A stretch of 30,323 nucleotides of DNA from JBDTME01 sp964583795 (GTDB taxonomy: Bacteria; Patescibacteriota; Microgenomatia; UBA1400; PJMF01). The notes beneath the pieces were generated by a model. It was not told where the DNA came from and did not search any database. It was given only the letters and a program-made list of their open reading frames with translations. Location: NCBI GenBank assembly GCA_964583795.1, contig CAZOWX010000024.1, forward strand, positions 1 to 30,323, in the 5' to 3' direction. This document shows positions 1-6,598 of the stretch, piece by piece (the first letter of the stretch is position 1; every line of letters begins with the position of its first letter). Both the position numbers and the translations under genes were made by a program.

Positions 1-1944
1 GGGTTGTGGATTGTGGAGAGTAGAATGTGGAGTGAGGGTTTTTTGGTGGTGTTTACTGACCGGTATCTTTGATTGAACTGAGAGATTTCGAGTTGCTTGT
101 AGCTTGCTTTGCCCACCGAAGTCACTTGAATGAAAACCTGACTGATGATCAAGTTGCAATTTCAAGGACGAAGGAGGGAGGCTTGCAGCTTGTAGCGAAC
201 CATTTTGAGCTTTGAATTTTGAGTTTTGAGTTACCCCTATTGCCTGCCGCCTACTGCCTTTTGCCTTTGTTATCTGCTCTCTCAACCACCCATACATATC
301 ATCCCGCTTACTCTCTGGCAGGACCCAGGTCTTAGTGGGAATGCGATTTTTCGGCAGCTCATCAATGGTGGACAAACTTAAATGTGAAAAAATGGTCAGC
401 ATCAAACTGCGTGGAATGGGTGTGGCAGTCATGGTCAAAATATGAGGGTGAATGCCGTTGTGTTCCAGTTCGGAGCGCTGTGTGACGCCAAAACGATGCT
501 GTTCGTCAAAGACGACTAAAGCGATGGAGGGTAGAATGTGGAGTGTGGAATGTGGAGAATTTGTTCGTTGGTTGGTTGGCTTGCCTCGCTGTAGCGCAGC
601 GAAAGCGGGTTGCTTGGTAGGTTGGTTTGCCTTGCTCAAGTTCATCGATCGCGAGTTGTTGTGTTGTTGCGTTGTTAGGTGGTTGAGCGGTTTTGACTTT
701 TCCATCCCGAGGCTGGTCCGCCTTTGGTGGAGACTTTTGACCTTTGACTTTTCGACTCCCTGAAACCTGACACCAGACACCTGAAACCTCTTTAAGACAT
801 TCAGCACCGCGTGCGTTCCGACAATAAACCCAGGACTCTCTAGCTCAACTTTTGATTTACTGGTCACGAGATAGATTGGAACATCAGGGAAAAACTTCTG
901 CAGTGTTTTGGAATGTTGCTCGGCCAAGATTTGAGTCGGAGCGATCAATGCCGCGAAGTAGCCAGCTTCGACGACCTTTTGCATGGCTAGACCTGCAACG
1001 ATGGTTTTTCCCGAGCCCACATCACCGATGAGTAATCGATTCATCGGTTCATCAATGGTTAAATCAGTGATGATTTCCTGAGCGCTTCGCAGTTGTGAAC
1101 TGGTTAATTCAAAGGGAATGGTGGTAGGAATTGTCAGATCGTTATTGGCAATAGTTACCGTCTGTTTATGCAGTTTCCACTGTGCTTTGAGTTCACGTGA
1201 ATGTTCGATCAGCAGTACCAACTCTTCGAGCGCAAATCGCTCCCGTGCAGCAATCACATGATCAATTTCATCAGGGAAATGAATGACCTGCAACGCTTTA
1301 CTTAATGAAAGCACGGAGGATGGTGATGTATTCGTATTTGAGGAGACCTTTAAGTGTAGGTCACTGACGACTGAAGACTGACGACTGACGTCTAATAACT
1401 GATCACTGACAACTGACAACCCATCCAACATTTCTTTCTGTAGCTTCCTTACCGTCGTTGGCAGTATTCCCGGAATGTTCGAGTACACCGGGACCAAGCG
1501 ATCGGTGTGAATCGACTCTTTATGGATGTCTTCAACGACGGGTTGAGTCAGAAAAACTTGCCCTCGTTTGGATACGCCAACTTGGCCGCTAAACAAGTAC
1601 TCTTCATCTTTTTTGAGCCGTTTGACAATGTACGGATTATTAAACCAACTCGCGCTGAGTGTCCCAGTTTCATCAACTAAAGTGGCACTTTGCATACTAC
1701 GTCCACGCAAAAAACTACTTCGAGCGGACTTCACGAAGGCCTGGAGCGTAAAGAGTTTCTTTTCTGGAGAGTGGGCCAACTGTTTGATCTGATCGATAGT
1801 ATAGCGAACGCTGCGATCTTCGTAACGAAATGGTAGGTGCAAAAGTAGGTCTCTCACCCGCTCAAAGCCTTTATTTTGGAACTGTTCGTAGAGTTTGGGT
1901 CCAATACCCTTCACGCTTAGTAACGAGTCATCTAGAGAGTACAT
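1..1944 (-). CDS. recG: ATP-dependent DNA helicase RecG, 3' end beyond window, with in-frame repeat insertions
   Basis: RecG remodels stalled replication forks and branched recombination intermediates. The frame is open without a stop for 648 codons from ATG 1944 to the window edge; I checked every codon. The N-terminal part carries the wedge/OB region. Walker A GDVGSGKT lies at residues 307-314, the APTQILAEQH motif follows, and the DExH-type motif II DEQHRFG begins at residue 480. Motif III-like TMTATPIPRSLMLT follows. Three stretches do not belong to the family: about residues 176-195 (SVVSDQ-type), 386-473 (VSGVRFQ, NNS and PTNQ-type low complexity) and from about 560 to the edge. Each is DNA of the kind seen in the intergenic repeats here, read without stops. 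The helicase motifs around them are intact, so the gene may still work, although decay beyond the edge cannot be excluded. No clear Shine-Dalgarno (SD) precedes the start. Confidence 0.93.
   Translation of the reverse strand, partial: MYSLDDSLLSVKGIGPKLYEQFQNKGFERVRDLLLHLPFRYEDRSVRYTIDQIKQLAHSPEKKLFTLQAFVKSARSSFLRGRSMQSATLVDETGTLSASWFNNPYIVKRLKKDEEYLFSGQVGVSKRGQVFLTQPVVEDIHKESIHTDRLVPVYSNIPGILPTTVRKLQKEMLDGLSVVSDQLLDVSRQSSVVSDLHLKVSSNTNTSPSSVLSLSKALQVIHFPDEIDHVIAARERFALEELVLLIEHSRELKAQWKLHKQTVTIANNDLTIPTTIPFELTSSQLRSAQEIITDLTIDEPMNRLLIGDVGSGKTIVAGLAMQKVVEAGYFAALIAPTQILAEQHSKTLQKFFPDVPIYLVTSKSKVELESPGFIVGTHAVLNVLKRFQVSGVRFQGVEKSKVKSLHQRRTSLGMEKSKPLNHLTTQQHNNSRSMNLSKANQPTKQPAFAALQRGKPTNQRTNSPHSTLHILPSIALVVFDEQHRFGVTQRSELEHNGIHPHILTMTATPIPRSLMLTIFSHLSLSTIDELPKNRIPTKTWVLPESKRDDMYGWLREQITKAKGSRRQAIGVTQNSKFKAQNGSLQAASLPPSSLKLQLDHQSGFHSSDFGGQSKLQATRNLSVQSKIPVSKHHQKTLTPHSTLHNPQP
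94..197 (+). repeat. Dispersed ~105-bp repeat R1, copy A (inside recG)
   Basis: The core reads CTTGAATGAAAACCTGACTG followed by ATGATCAAGTTG and a GACGAAGGAGGG end, bounded by GCTTGTAGCTTGC and GCTTGCAGCTTGTAGC. Copies B (4037-4139, inverted) and C (5165-5277) share this order and most bases. This copy lies inside the recG reading frame on the opposite strand and adds no stop codon. Confidence 0.8.
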
Positions 1945-2193
1945 GGTTTTGAGTGTAAATCAGATGAGGGAAGATGCAAGGAGGAACTCAAAACTCATAA
2001 TTCAAAACGCCTAATGGTTCGTTACAAGTTGCAAGGAGTAGGATTAGGGAATTGGCAATAGGGTAGTTGAAAGTTGTAAGTGATAAGTTGAAAGAGACAA
2101 ACTTCAAATTCCAAATAAATTCAAAGCTCTCTGCCCAAGGCAGACCAGCCTAGGGCTGGAAAGTTCAAAAGTGTTCTTTATTTGCTGTGCTGA
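1945..2193. other. Non-coding stretch of degenerate repeat debris
   Basis: No gene is visible. The DNA is a patchwork of short phrases that recur elsewhere in the window: AACTCAAAACTCATAATTC, GTTCGTTACAAGTTGC, GTAGTTGAAAGTTGTAAG, CCAAGGCAGACCAGCC. It separates the recG start from the partial ORF next to the scaffold gap. Confidence 0.6.
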
Positions 2194-2553
2194 AATAAAA
2201 GCAAAACTAAAAATACAAGTTTCACGATTCAAGTTACAAGTGATTCTTTAAAAAGGTATGTTGATGATTCTAATGATGATTCGAGTAAAGACGATTCAAA
2301 TGATGACGATGTAAAAAATATTACTGGTGATCAACATAAAAGTGCTGTAGCAAAATTTGTTGAAAGTTTAGAAAAAATTGCAGACANNNNNNNNNNATTC
2401 TTTAAAAATGAATGGCTTGTCATTCCGATGACCTGTGCCCGTAAGGGTGAAATCGGGATATACTGTCAAAAAATTGAGTGTAGAACGGCAGAGCAAATGG
2501 AAAGAAAGATTGCAGTAGAAAATCACTCAGTATCATACAACATTTCGTTGTGA
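2194..2553 (+). pseudogene. Partial acidic hypothetical ORF spanning the scaffold gap
   Basis: A frame opens after TGA 2191-2193 and runs to the gap, encoding a Ser/Asp-rich stretch (DDSNDDSSKDDSNDDD) followed by a helical segment. After the 10 Ns the same frame (if the gap is taken at face value) runs from 2398 to TGA 2551-2553, with segments such as EWLVIPMTCARKGEIG and EQMERKIAVENHS. No ATG, GTG or TTG begins the 5' part, so the true start is missing or destroyed. The 3' end overlaps the convergent orphan gene by about 30 bp. I do not recognise a family. The gap length is unknown, so the two halves may not belong together. Confidence 0.35.
2387..2396. other. Assembly gap (10 N)
   Basis: Ten undetermined bases. 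The true length cannot be known from this sequence. Repeats of the GTCATTCC...GGGAT type resume shortly after it. Confidence 0.99.
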
Positions 2554-2858
2554 GCATTGAGCCTTTTTTGTCTGATGAGTGTACGAATCCGAATTGGGTT
2601 TATCACCAATAATGATTCCAAAAAAATCCAAATGTATTCAAAGTTGCGAAATATCTGAACTGTAGAAAATCCTGTCTCTAGAGCAATCAAATTCACAAGC
2701 ATCCAGAGTTTGTACCCCTTGTGAGCAAGTTTTTCACTATCTAATGATTGAGCGACTTCGTTGATATCCAGTCCCAGGTCACATAACTCGTAAGCCTTAA
2801 GAAGAGGAGTCTTCCTTGACTTTAATATGACTTCTTTGGGAGAGGATTCAAATAGCAT
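2523..2858 (-). CDS. Orphan protein, 111 aa, unknown function
   Basis: I chose ATG 2858 over the longer upstream start because a TATAAT box (2872-2877) ends 13 nt before it and would sit inside a longer gene. The product is mostly helical, with an Asn/Leu/Ile-rich centre (KLWMLVNLIALETGF) and a basic end (RIRTLIRQKRLNAHN). There is no signal peptide, no clear transmembrane segment and no motif I can name. It reads toward the scaffold gap and overlaps the partial ORF there. Confidence 0.6.
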   Translation of the reverse strand: MLFESSPKEVILKSRKTPLLKAYELCDLGLDINEVAQSLDSEKLAHKGYKLWMLVNLIALETGFSTVQIFRNFEYIWIFLESLLVINPIRIRTLIRQKRLNAHNEMLYDTE

Positions 2859-2871
2859 CTTTGATACACAA

Positions 2872-2877
2872 ATTATA
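2872..2877 (-). promoter_or_regulatory. -10 box of the orphan gene at 2523-2858
   Basis: TATAAT on the minus strand, preceded by TG (GCTGTATAATT). It ends 13 nt before ATG 2858, so the predicted 5' UTR is only about 6 nt. No convincing -35 hexamer is seen. Confidence 0.55.
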
Positions 2878-2933
2878 CAGCTAAAATAATATATCAAAAG
2901 AGGTCATTTGTGTTTTAAAAGACATTTCAATAA

Positions 2934-3022
2934 CTACTGAAAAAACAGCAACAGTCCACTAAAGGCGCTGCCGACCATGGCAAGCATCATCAAGATGGCG
3001 AAGACAGTAATAATGCGGCGGC
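2934..3022 (-). pseudogene. 5'-truncated copy of the small membrane protein gene at 3930-4034
   Basis: This copy encodes the same residues as 3930-4034 from RRIITVF to the C-terminal LLLFFQ, but the first five codons are replaced by unrelated DNA with an in-frame TAG upstream. The six base differences from the intact copy that I can align are all silent (TTT/TTC, AGT/AGC, ACT/ACC, TTT/TTC, CAG/CAA, TAG/TAA). The pair therefore diverged while the protein was under selection, and the truncation is later. The cut lies about 35 bp from the mntA promoter, as if arrival of the toxin-antitoxin module removed the 5' end. Confidence 0.65.
2941..3022. repeat. 82-bp direct repeat, left copy, flanking the MntA/HepT module
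   Basis: It matches 3937-4018 with three substitutions in 82 bp, in the same orientation. Together the copies bracket mntA-hepT. Confidence 0.85.
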
Positions 3023-3058
3023 AAACTTGTATTCTCTACTCTGAGTAGTGAAACCGTG

Positions 3059-3064
3059 TATAAT
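3059..3064 (+). promoter_or_regulatory. -10 box of mntA-hepT
   Basis: TATAAT preceded directly by TG (GTGTATAAT). It ends 15 nt before ATG 3080, giving a predicted leader of about 8 nt. It lies just outside the left 82-bp repeat, so the module carries its own promoter. Confidence 0.5.
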
Positions 3065-3079
3065 TCAGTCATAACTCAT

Positions 3080-3490
3080 ATGACAACGCTTAACACTCAA
3101 CCCTTCCAACAAGTGTTTTCTCAGTACCCGATTGTATGTGCGTATGCATTTGGATCTGCTGTCGTTGGGAGTACTCATGCAAAAAGTGATCTTGACATCG
3201 CGGTAGTGCCAACGGAGCAGTTTTCATTTCAAGATCGCTTAAAACTCGCAACGCAGTTGCAAGATATGTTGTCAGGTCAGGAGCTTGATTTATCAGTACT
3301 CGATTCATCGGCTTCTGGATTGTTAGTTGGACAAGTGCTCAAAGGTCAGCCCATTTTTGTAAAAGATCAGTTGCAGAAAAATGCGTTTGAAGTGAGTGCA
3401 CGAAAAAAATATCAACGCGCGAAGCATTTACAAAAAATCTATAAGCCATATTTACTAGCAGCCATTGATCAAGGAGCCTATGAGTATTGA
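3080..3490 (+). CDS. mntA: MntA-type nucleotidyltransferase antitoxin
   Basis: This is the antitoxin of a HEPN/MNT toxin-antitoxin pair. In characterised pairs MntA neutralises HepT by transferring AMP to a tyrosine of the toxin. The minimal-nucleotidyltransferase signature GSX10DXD is exact: G25-S26, ten residues, then D37-L-D39 in SDLDIAVV. At 136 aa the length is normal. ATG 3080 is preferred to the in-frame GTG 3056 because that GTG lies in the -10 box. The stop overlaps the start of hepT, as expected of a co-translated pair. The order antitoxin then toxin is usual. Confidence 0.88.
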   Translation: MTTLNTQPFQQVFSQYPIVCAYAFGSAVVGSTHAKSDLDIAVVPTEQFSFQDRLKLATQLQDMLSGQELDLSVLDSSASGLLVGQVLKGQPIFVKDQLQKNAFEVSARKKYQRAKHLQKIYKPYLLAAIDQGAYEY

Positions 3491-3911
3491 TAGCGTTGTT
3501 GTTACCAAGTTAATTGACCAGCTGCGAGAGTATATTGCTCGATTGGAAAAGATGCGGTCAATGAAAGAACAGTTTGTTACCGACATTGACACTCAAGATT
3601 TAGTCAGTCACCGGATGCATACGGCTGTTGAAATCATGATTGATATTGCCACACATATTGCCAGTAGCTTAAACCTTGGCGGCAAAGAAACTGCTGCAGA
3701 TGTATTTCGATTATTGGGTAAAGAAAATGTGCTATCTGGAGAACTAACAGCAAAATTGGTTTCAGCACCAGCAATGCGAAATGTCCTGATTCATGAGTAC
3801 AGCGATGTCGATTTTCAACTGATCGCTGATCACTACGACGAGAATCTTTCTGATCTGAAACACTTTTTGCAAGAAATTACAAAATATTTAGTTAAGCAAA
3901 ACGTCCTCTAA
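3480..3911 (+). CDS. hepT: HepT-type HEPN ribonuclease toxin
   Basis: A 143-aa all-helical HEPN protein. The catalytic and modification motif RX4HXY is exact: R100-NVLI-H105-E-Y107. In characterised HepT the Arg/His pair cuts RNA (tRNA in studied cases) and the motif tyrosine is the AMPylation target of MntA. ATG 3480 follows AAGGAG closely and overlaps the last 11 nt of mntA; an in-frame TTG at 3465 is a weaker alternative. All key residues are present, so the module is probably active and may serve plasmid-like maintenance or phage defence. Confidence 0.87.
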   Translation: MSIDSVVVTKLIDQLREYIARLEKMRSMKEQFVTDIDTQDLVSHRMHTAVEIMIDIATHIASSLNLGGKETAADVFRLLGKENVLSGELTAKLVSAPAMRNVLIHEYSDVDFQLIADHYDENLSDLKHFLQEITKYLVKQNVL

Positions 3912-3929
3912 CCCTTCCCAAGCGCGATA

Positions 3930-4034
3930 TTATTGGAAAAACAGCAACAGTCCGCTGAAGGCGCTGCCGACCATGGCAAGCATCATCAAGATGGCGAAGA
4001 CGGTAATAATGCGGCGGCGAGTTTTTTTGGTCAT
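3930..4034 (-). CDS. 34-aa single-pass membrane protein
   Basis: The ORF begins MTKKTRRRII, has a hydrophobic helix at about residues 9-33 (VFAILMMLAMVGSAFSGLLL), and ends FFQ and TAA. The basic N-terminus followed by one helix predicts an N-in single-pass protein. No SD precedes the ATG; repeat R1 copy B begins within a few bases upstream and may have displaced the original leader. A truncated paralogue at 2934-3022 differs only at silent positions, which is the best evidence that this tiny ORF is a real gene. The function is unknown. A type I toxin-like or envelope peptide is possible but unproven. Confidence 0.6.
   Translation of the reverse strand: MTKKTRRRIITVFAILMMLAMVGSAFSGLLLFFQ
3937..4018. 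repeat. 82-bp direct repeat, right copy, flanking the MntA/HepT module
   Basis: It corresponds to 2941-3022 with three silent differences and covers most of the 34-aa membrane protein gene. Confidence 0.85.
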
Positions 4035-4036
4035 AG

Positions 4037-4139
4037 GTGAGTAGCTACAAGTTGCCCTCCTTCGTACTTGAGATTTCAACTTGATCATTAGTCAGGTTCC
4101 CATTCAAGTGACTTCGGCGGGCGCGGCAGGTTGCAAGCT
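4037..4139 (-). repeat. Dispersed repeat R1, copy B (inverted)
   Basis: On the minus strand it reads CGAAGCTTGCAACCTGCC, then CGAAGTCACTTGAATGG, CCTGACTAATGATCAAGTTG, AAATCTCAAGTACGAAGGAG and CAACTTGTAGC. It matches copies A and C in order and sequence and abuts the start of the small membrane protein gene. Confidence 0.8.
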
Positions 4140-4360
4140 TCGCTCAGATTTAATACTGTTTTTCAAAAAGAGTCTAGAGCCATAAGATTAAAGTATCGGT
4201 ATCGGCTAGTAAAGAAAGAAAACGCCCGTCATCCCTGCCTCATCGGCTGGCAGGCCTGCCTACCGGACAGGCAGGCTGAATAGTTTTGCAAGGAATGAGC
4301 CGGACGAACTGCAGATCTAAAGTCAATGTTTTTTTCGAGAGCAAACAAAAATAAAAAGTC

Positions 4361-4815
4361 GTCATCCTCGACCCGATGAATGAACCCGGTCCCGCACTGC
4401 GGGATGAAGCCATCGAGCATCGGGGATCCATCAAAAAGCCCTAAACAATATCGATTTGTATTAGACTTGTTGCGAAATAACATTCACCGCACTTTCACAT
4501 CTATTTGGCAATTTTAGTTTTTTCTTCTTTCTCAACCCCGAAGTACATCGGGGTATCGGCATCAGAAAAGTCCAAAAGTTGCTCAACTATATGCGAAATT
4601 GACAATAAAGCTTATTTCACAACAAGTCAATTGTTTTTCCTTTTCTTAAATTCTTCCAGCTATTTTGCCTGTTTTTACATGACATTGCGAGCTCGCAATA
4701 TAAAGCAGACATGAAATCAATACCGGTTTCAATACATGTGTTGAAATGGATCCCCGATGCTTGATCGTCAATTCTTTGCCGTTGGCCAGGACTTGACAGT
4801 CAGGTCGAGGATGAC
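4361..4815. repeat. Composite inverted-repeat element with GTCATCCTCGAC termini
   Basis: The termini are a perfect 12-bp inverted repeat: GTCATCCTCGAC at 4361-4372 and GTCGAGGATGAC at 4804-4815. A second perfect 15-bp inverted pair lies inside: GCATCGGGGATCCAT 4417-4431 and ATGGATCCCCGATGC 4746-4760. The right arm (TTCTTTGCCGTTGGCCAGGA, 4772-4791) is nearly repeated in the palindromic element at 22173-22302. No transposase is present, so it would be a MITE- or REP-like unit if mobile. Confidence 0.65.
4464..4628. repeat. Nested 165-bp MITE-like element
   Basis: It is bounded by 17-bp inverted repeats with one mismatch: GACTTGTTGCGAAATAA (4464-4480) and TTATTTCACAACAAGTC (4612-4628). It lies inside the larger element at 4361-4815. 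I cannot define a target-site duplication with confidence. Confidence 0.55.
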
Positions 4816-4862
4816 AACTTTTAAGTTTTTTTCACATTAACTGTTGTTTTGTTTACTTAAAC

Positions 4863-5081
4863 TCATCTTGGGGATCTACCAAAAATTCGTGGCAGTTGAA
4901 CTCTTCTAGGGTCAAAGTCTTCCCAAAAATGACTGGGTTTACTAGGAGCTCTTCGTGGTATCACTCTTCTCTCGCCTGGGGCAATTCTTTGATGCTCTGT
5001 TTCAACAGGAGGATCATCTACAGGTTCGGGTTCATCAGTTTCGTCATCGTCTTCCGGTCTGCCATTTAAAGTTTCAAGCAT
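4863..5081 (-). CDS. Small acidic, proline-rich, probably disordered protein, 72 aa
   Basis: ATG 5081 is supported by AAGGAG five bases upstream and by a TATAAT box (minus strand, GTGTATAATTGG, about 5104-5109) some 20 nt before that. The first half is Asp/Glu/Pro-rich (EDDDETDEPEPVDDPP). The second half is Arg/Pro-rich (RRVIPRRAPSKPSHF) and ends with RIFGRSPR. There is no signal peptide or membrane segment. The charge-segregated composition suggests an intrinsically disordered adaptor or nucleic-acid-binding peptide, but no family is recognised. Confidence 0.6.
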   Translation of the reverse strand: MLETLNGRPEDDDETDEPEPVDDPPVETEHQRIAPGERRVIPRRAPSKPSHFWEDFDPRRVQLPRIFGRSPR

Positions 5082-5164
5082 GGATCTCCTTAATAGGCGA
5101 CCAATTATACACTTCCGAAAAAACTTGGGCTGCTTAACTTCGTCAGTTTATCTTTTTAGCCTGC

Positions 5165-5277
5165 TTGCCGCTTGAAGCTTGTAACTTGCTGCGCCCGCCG
5201 GAGTAACCTGAATGGAAACCTGACTGATGATCAAGTTGAAATCTCAAGTACAAAGGTGGGGAGCTTGCAACTTGTAG
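5165..5277 (+). repeat. Dispersed repeat R1, copy C
   Basis: It reads GCTTGAAGCTTGTAACTTGC, then CGCCGGAGTAACCTGAATGG, AAACCTGACTGATGATCAAG, TTGAAATCTCAAGTACAAAG and GAGCTTGCAACTTGTAGC. Ends and core align with copies A and B. It lies just downstream of tyrS. Confidence 0.8.
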
Positions 5278-5338
5278 CTGACTATTAACTGTTTCACTGC
5301 CGCGCCCTTCCGTAGCTCAAGCGAAGGAGGGTCCACTA

Positions 5339-6553
5339 CTAACTAGTCACTATCTTCACAAACTTCCGCTTCCCAATTTTTACCACATCAATGTTGAGCA
5401 GTGCAAATTTATCGAAGGGAGTAGTTGGGACGAGGCGATTGCGATTTTTCAAAATCACCTCTACTCCACCTTGCGTGATCAATCTGCGAAGCTCTGATTT
5501 ACTCTTGGTTTTATCAGCTTTGACTAAAATATCCAGGATATTGAGCGTCTGATCTTTCATGCGAAGCGTAGGAATATCGTCAGGCAGTTGCTTTCGCTGC
5601 ACCGTTGACTCAAAGTGTTTCTCGGCGCTCAGCGCATCGGCTTTGGTGTGGTAAAACTCGGTGATCACAAACGCCAAGCGTTTCTTGAACGGCAGCGGAT
5701 GTTGGCCCTGCTCCAAGGCCAGCTTCATCTTCTCGATTGAGTGCATCGGCTCATCAGTGAGCAGCGTGAAGTACTCGATGATCATCGAGTCATCGATCGA
5801 CATCAGTTTGCCGTACATGTTGTTTGGTTCTTCGGTTAGCGCGATGAAGTTGCCGTAGCTTTTACTCATCTTGCGACCATCGGTGCCGTTGATGATCGGG
5901 GTGGTGAGCACCCATTTTTCGTGGTCGTTGTACACTCGTTGCAAATGACGGCCCATCATCATGTTAAATGTTTGGTCTGTGCCACCAATCTCCAGGTCTA
6001 CATTCATCGCCACCGAGTCGTATCCTTGCATCAGTGGGTACATGATCTCGTGACCAAAGATTGGCAGATTTTTCTTGATGCGATCCTGGAACATATCCCG
6101 CTCGATGAGCTGTTGGACGGTAGTTTGTGCCATGAGTTTGATGAGATCAGCGTAGTTGAGCTTATCGAGCCAATCACCATTGTGTACGATTTTAATTTTG
6201 GAGAAATCAAGAATTTTTTCTGCCTGTTTTTTCCAGTTTCTAAAATTTTCCTCAATCTGCTCGTCGGTCAGTACTGGCCGAGTACTATCACGGCCGGTTG
6301 GGTCACCAATACGCACCGTGCCGTTACCAATCAACAAAATAACTTCGTGTCCCAACACAGCGAATTGTTGTAGTTTTTTTAACACCACGCTGTGACCAAG
6401 AGTGAGCAATGAGCCGGTTGGGTCGATGCCCAAAAAAACCTTAATCTTTTTCTGTTGCATGAGTTTTGCCAAAGTGTTCACAGAAGGTAACACCTCACTC
6501 ACTCCCCTGCTTAAGACTTCCAGTAATTGTGCTTGATCGTTTTGTGATTTCAT
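5339..6553 (-). CDS. tyrS: Tyrosyl-tRNA synthetase
   Basis: A class I synthetase that charges tRNA-Tyr in the cytoplasm. The HIGH-like motif is at residues 45-54 (PTGSLLTLGH) and KMSKS at 228-232, with a C-terminal S4-like RNA-binding domain containing ELRRLITQGGVEV. Its 404 aa match the bacterial norm. ATG 6553 has AAAGGAATTT directly upstream and is preferred to the start seven codons earlier. It is the second gene behind the tyrosine T-box, after the orphan 6599-7462, and also has an extended -10 box of its own. Repeat R1 copy C lies just after its stop. Confidence 0.96.
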   Translation of the reverse strand: MKSQNDQAQLLEVLSRGVSEVLPSVNTLAKLMQQKKIKVFLGIDPTGSLLTLGHSVVLKKLQQFAVLGHEVILLIGNGTVRIGDPTGRDSTRPVLTDEQIEENFRNWKKQAEKILDFSKIKIVHNGDWLDKLNYADLIKLMAQTTVQQLIERDMFQDRIKKNLPIFGHEIMYPLMQGYDSVAMNVDLEIGGTDQTFNMMMGRHLQRVYNDHEKWVLTTPIINGTDGRKMSKSYGNFIALTEEPNNMYGKLMSIDDSMIIEYFTLLTDEPMHSIEKMKLALEQGQHPLPFKKRLAFVITEFYHTKADALSAEKHFESTVQRKQLPDDIPTLRMKDQTLNILDILVKADKTKSKSELRRLITQGGVEVILKNRNRLVPTTPFDKFALLNIDVVKIGKRKFVKIVTS

Positions 6554-6564
6554 AAATTCCTTTG

Positions 6565-6573
6565 ATTGTACCA
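6565..6573 (-). promoter_or_regulatory. Internal extended -10 promoter of tyrS
   Basis: The minus strand reads TGGTACAAT, an extended -10 that ends 11 nt before the tyrS ATG. No clear -35 is seen. It would allow basal tyrS transcription independent of the T-box. A small palindrome TCCACTCAGTGGA lies just upstream. Confidence 0.45.
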
Positions 6574-6598
6574 TCCACTGAGTGGAAAGTAGCGAGTT

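Larger units (their letters stand above)
4140..4862. other. Gene-free accessory stretch with structured repeats
   Basis: No supportable gene is seen in about 720 bp. The stretch holds a GC-rich palindromic patch (GGCAGGCCTGCCTACC, 4250-4275), the composite inverted-repeat element at 4361-4815, and AT-rich filler. Short ORFs here lack SDs and coding character. Confidence 0.6.

Noticed and set aside
452..763. Plus-strand ORF of 103 aa
   Set aside because: It lies antisense to recG through its repeat insertion and has no SD; the composition is that of the repeat.
3056..3079. GTG start for mntA
   Set aside because: The GTG overlaps the TATAAT box; ATG 3080 gives the normal MNT N-terminus.
5921..6373. 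Plus-strand ORF of 150 aa
   Set aside because: It is an antisense shadow of tyrS, whose motifs are intact.
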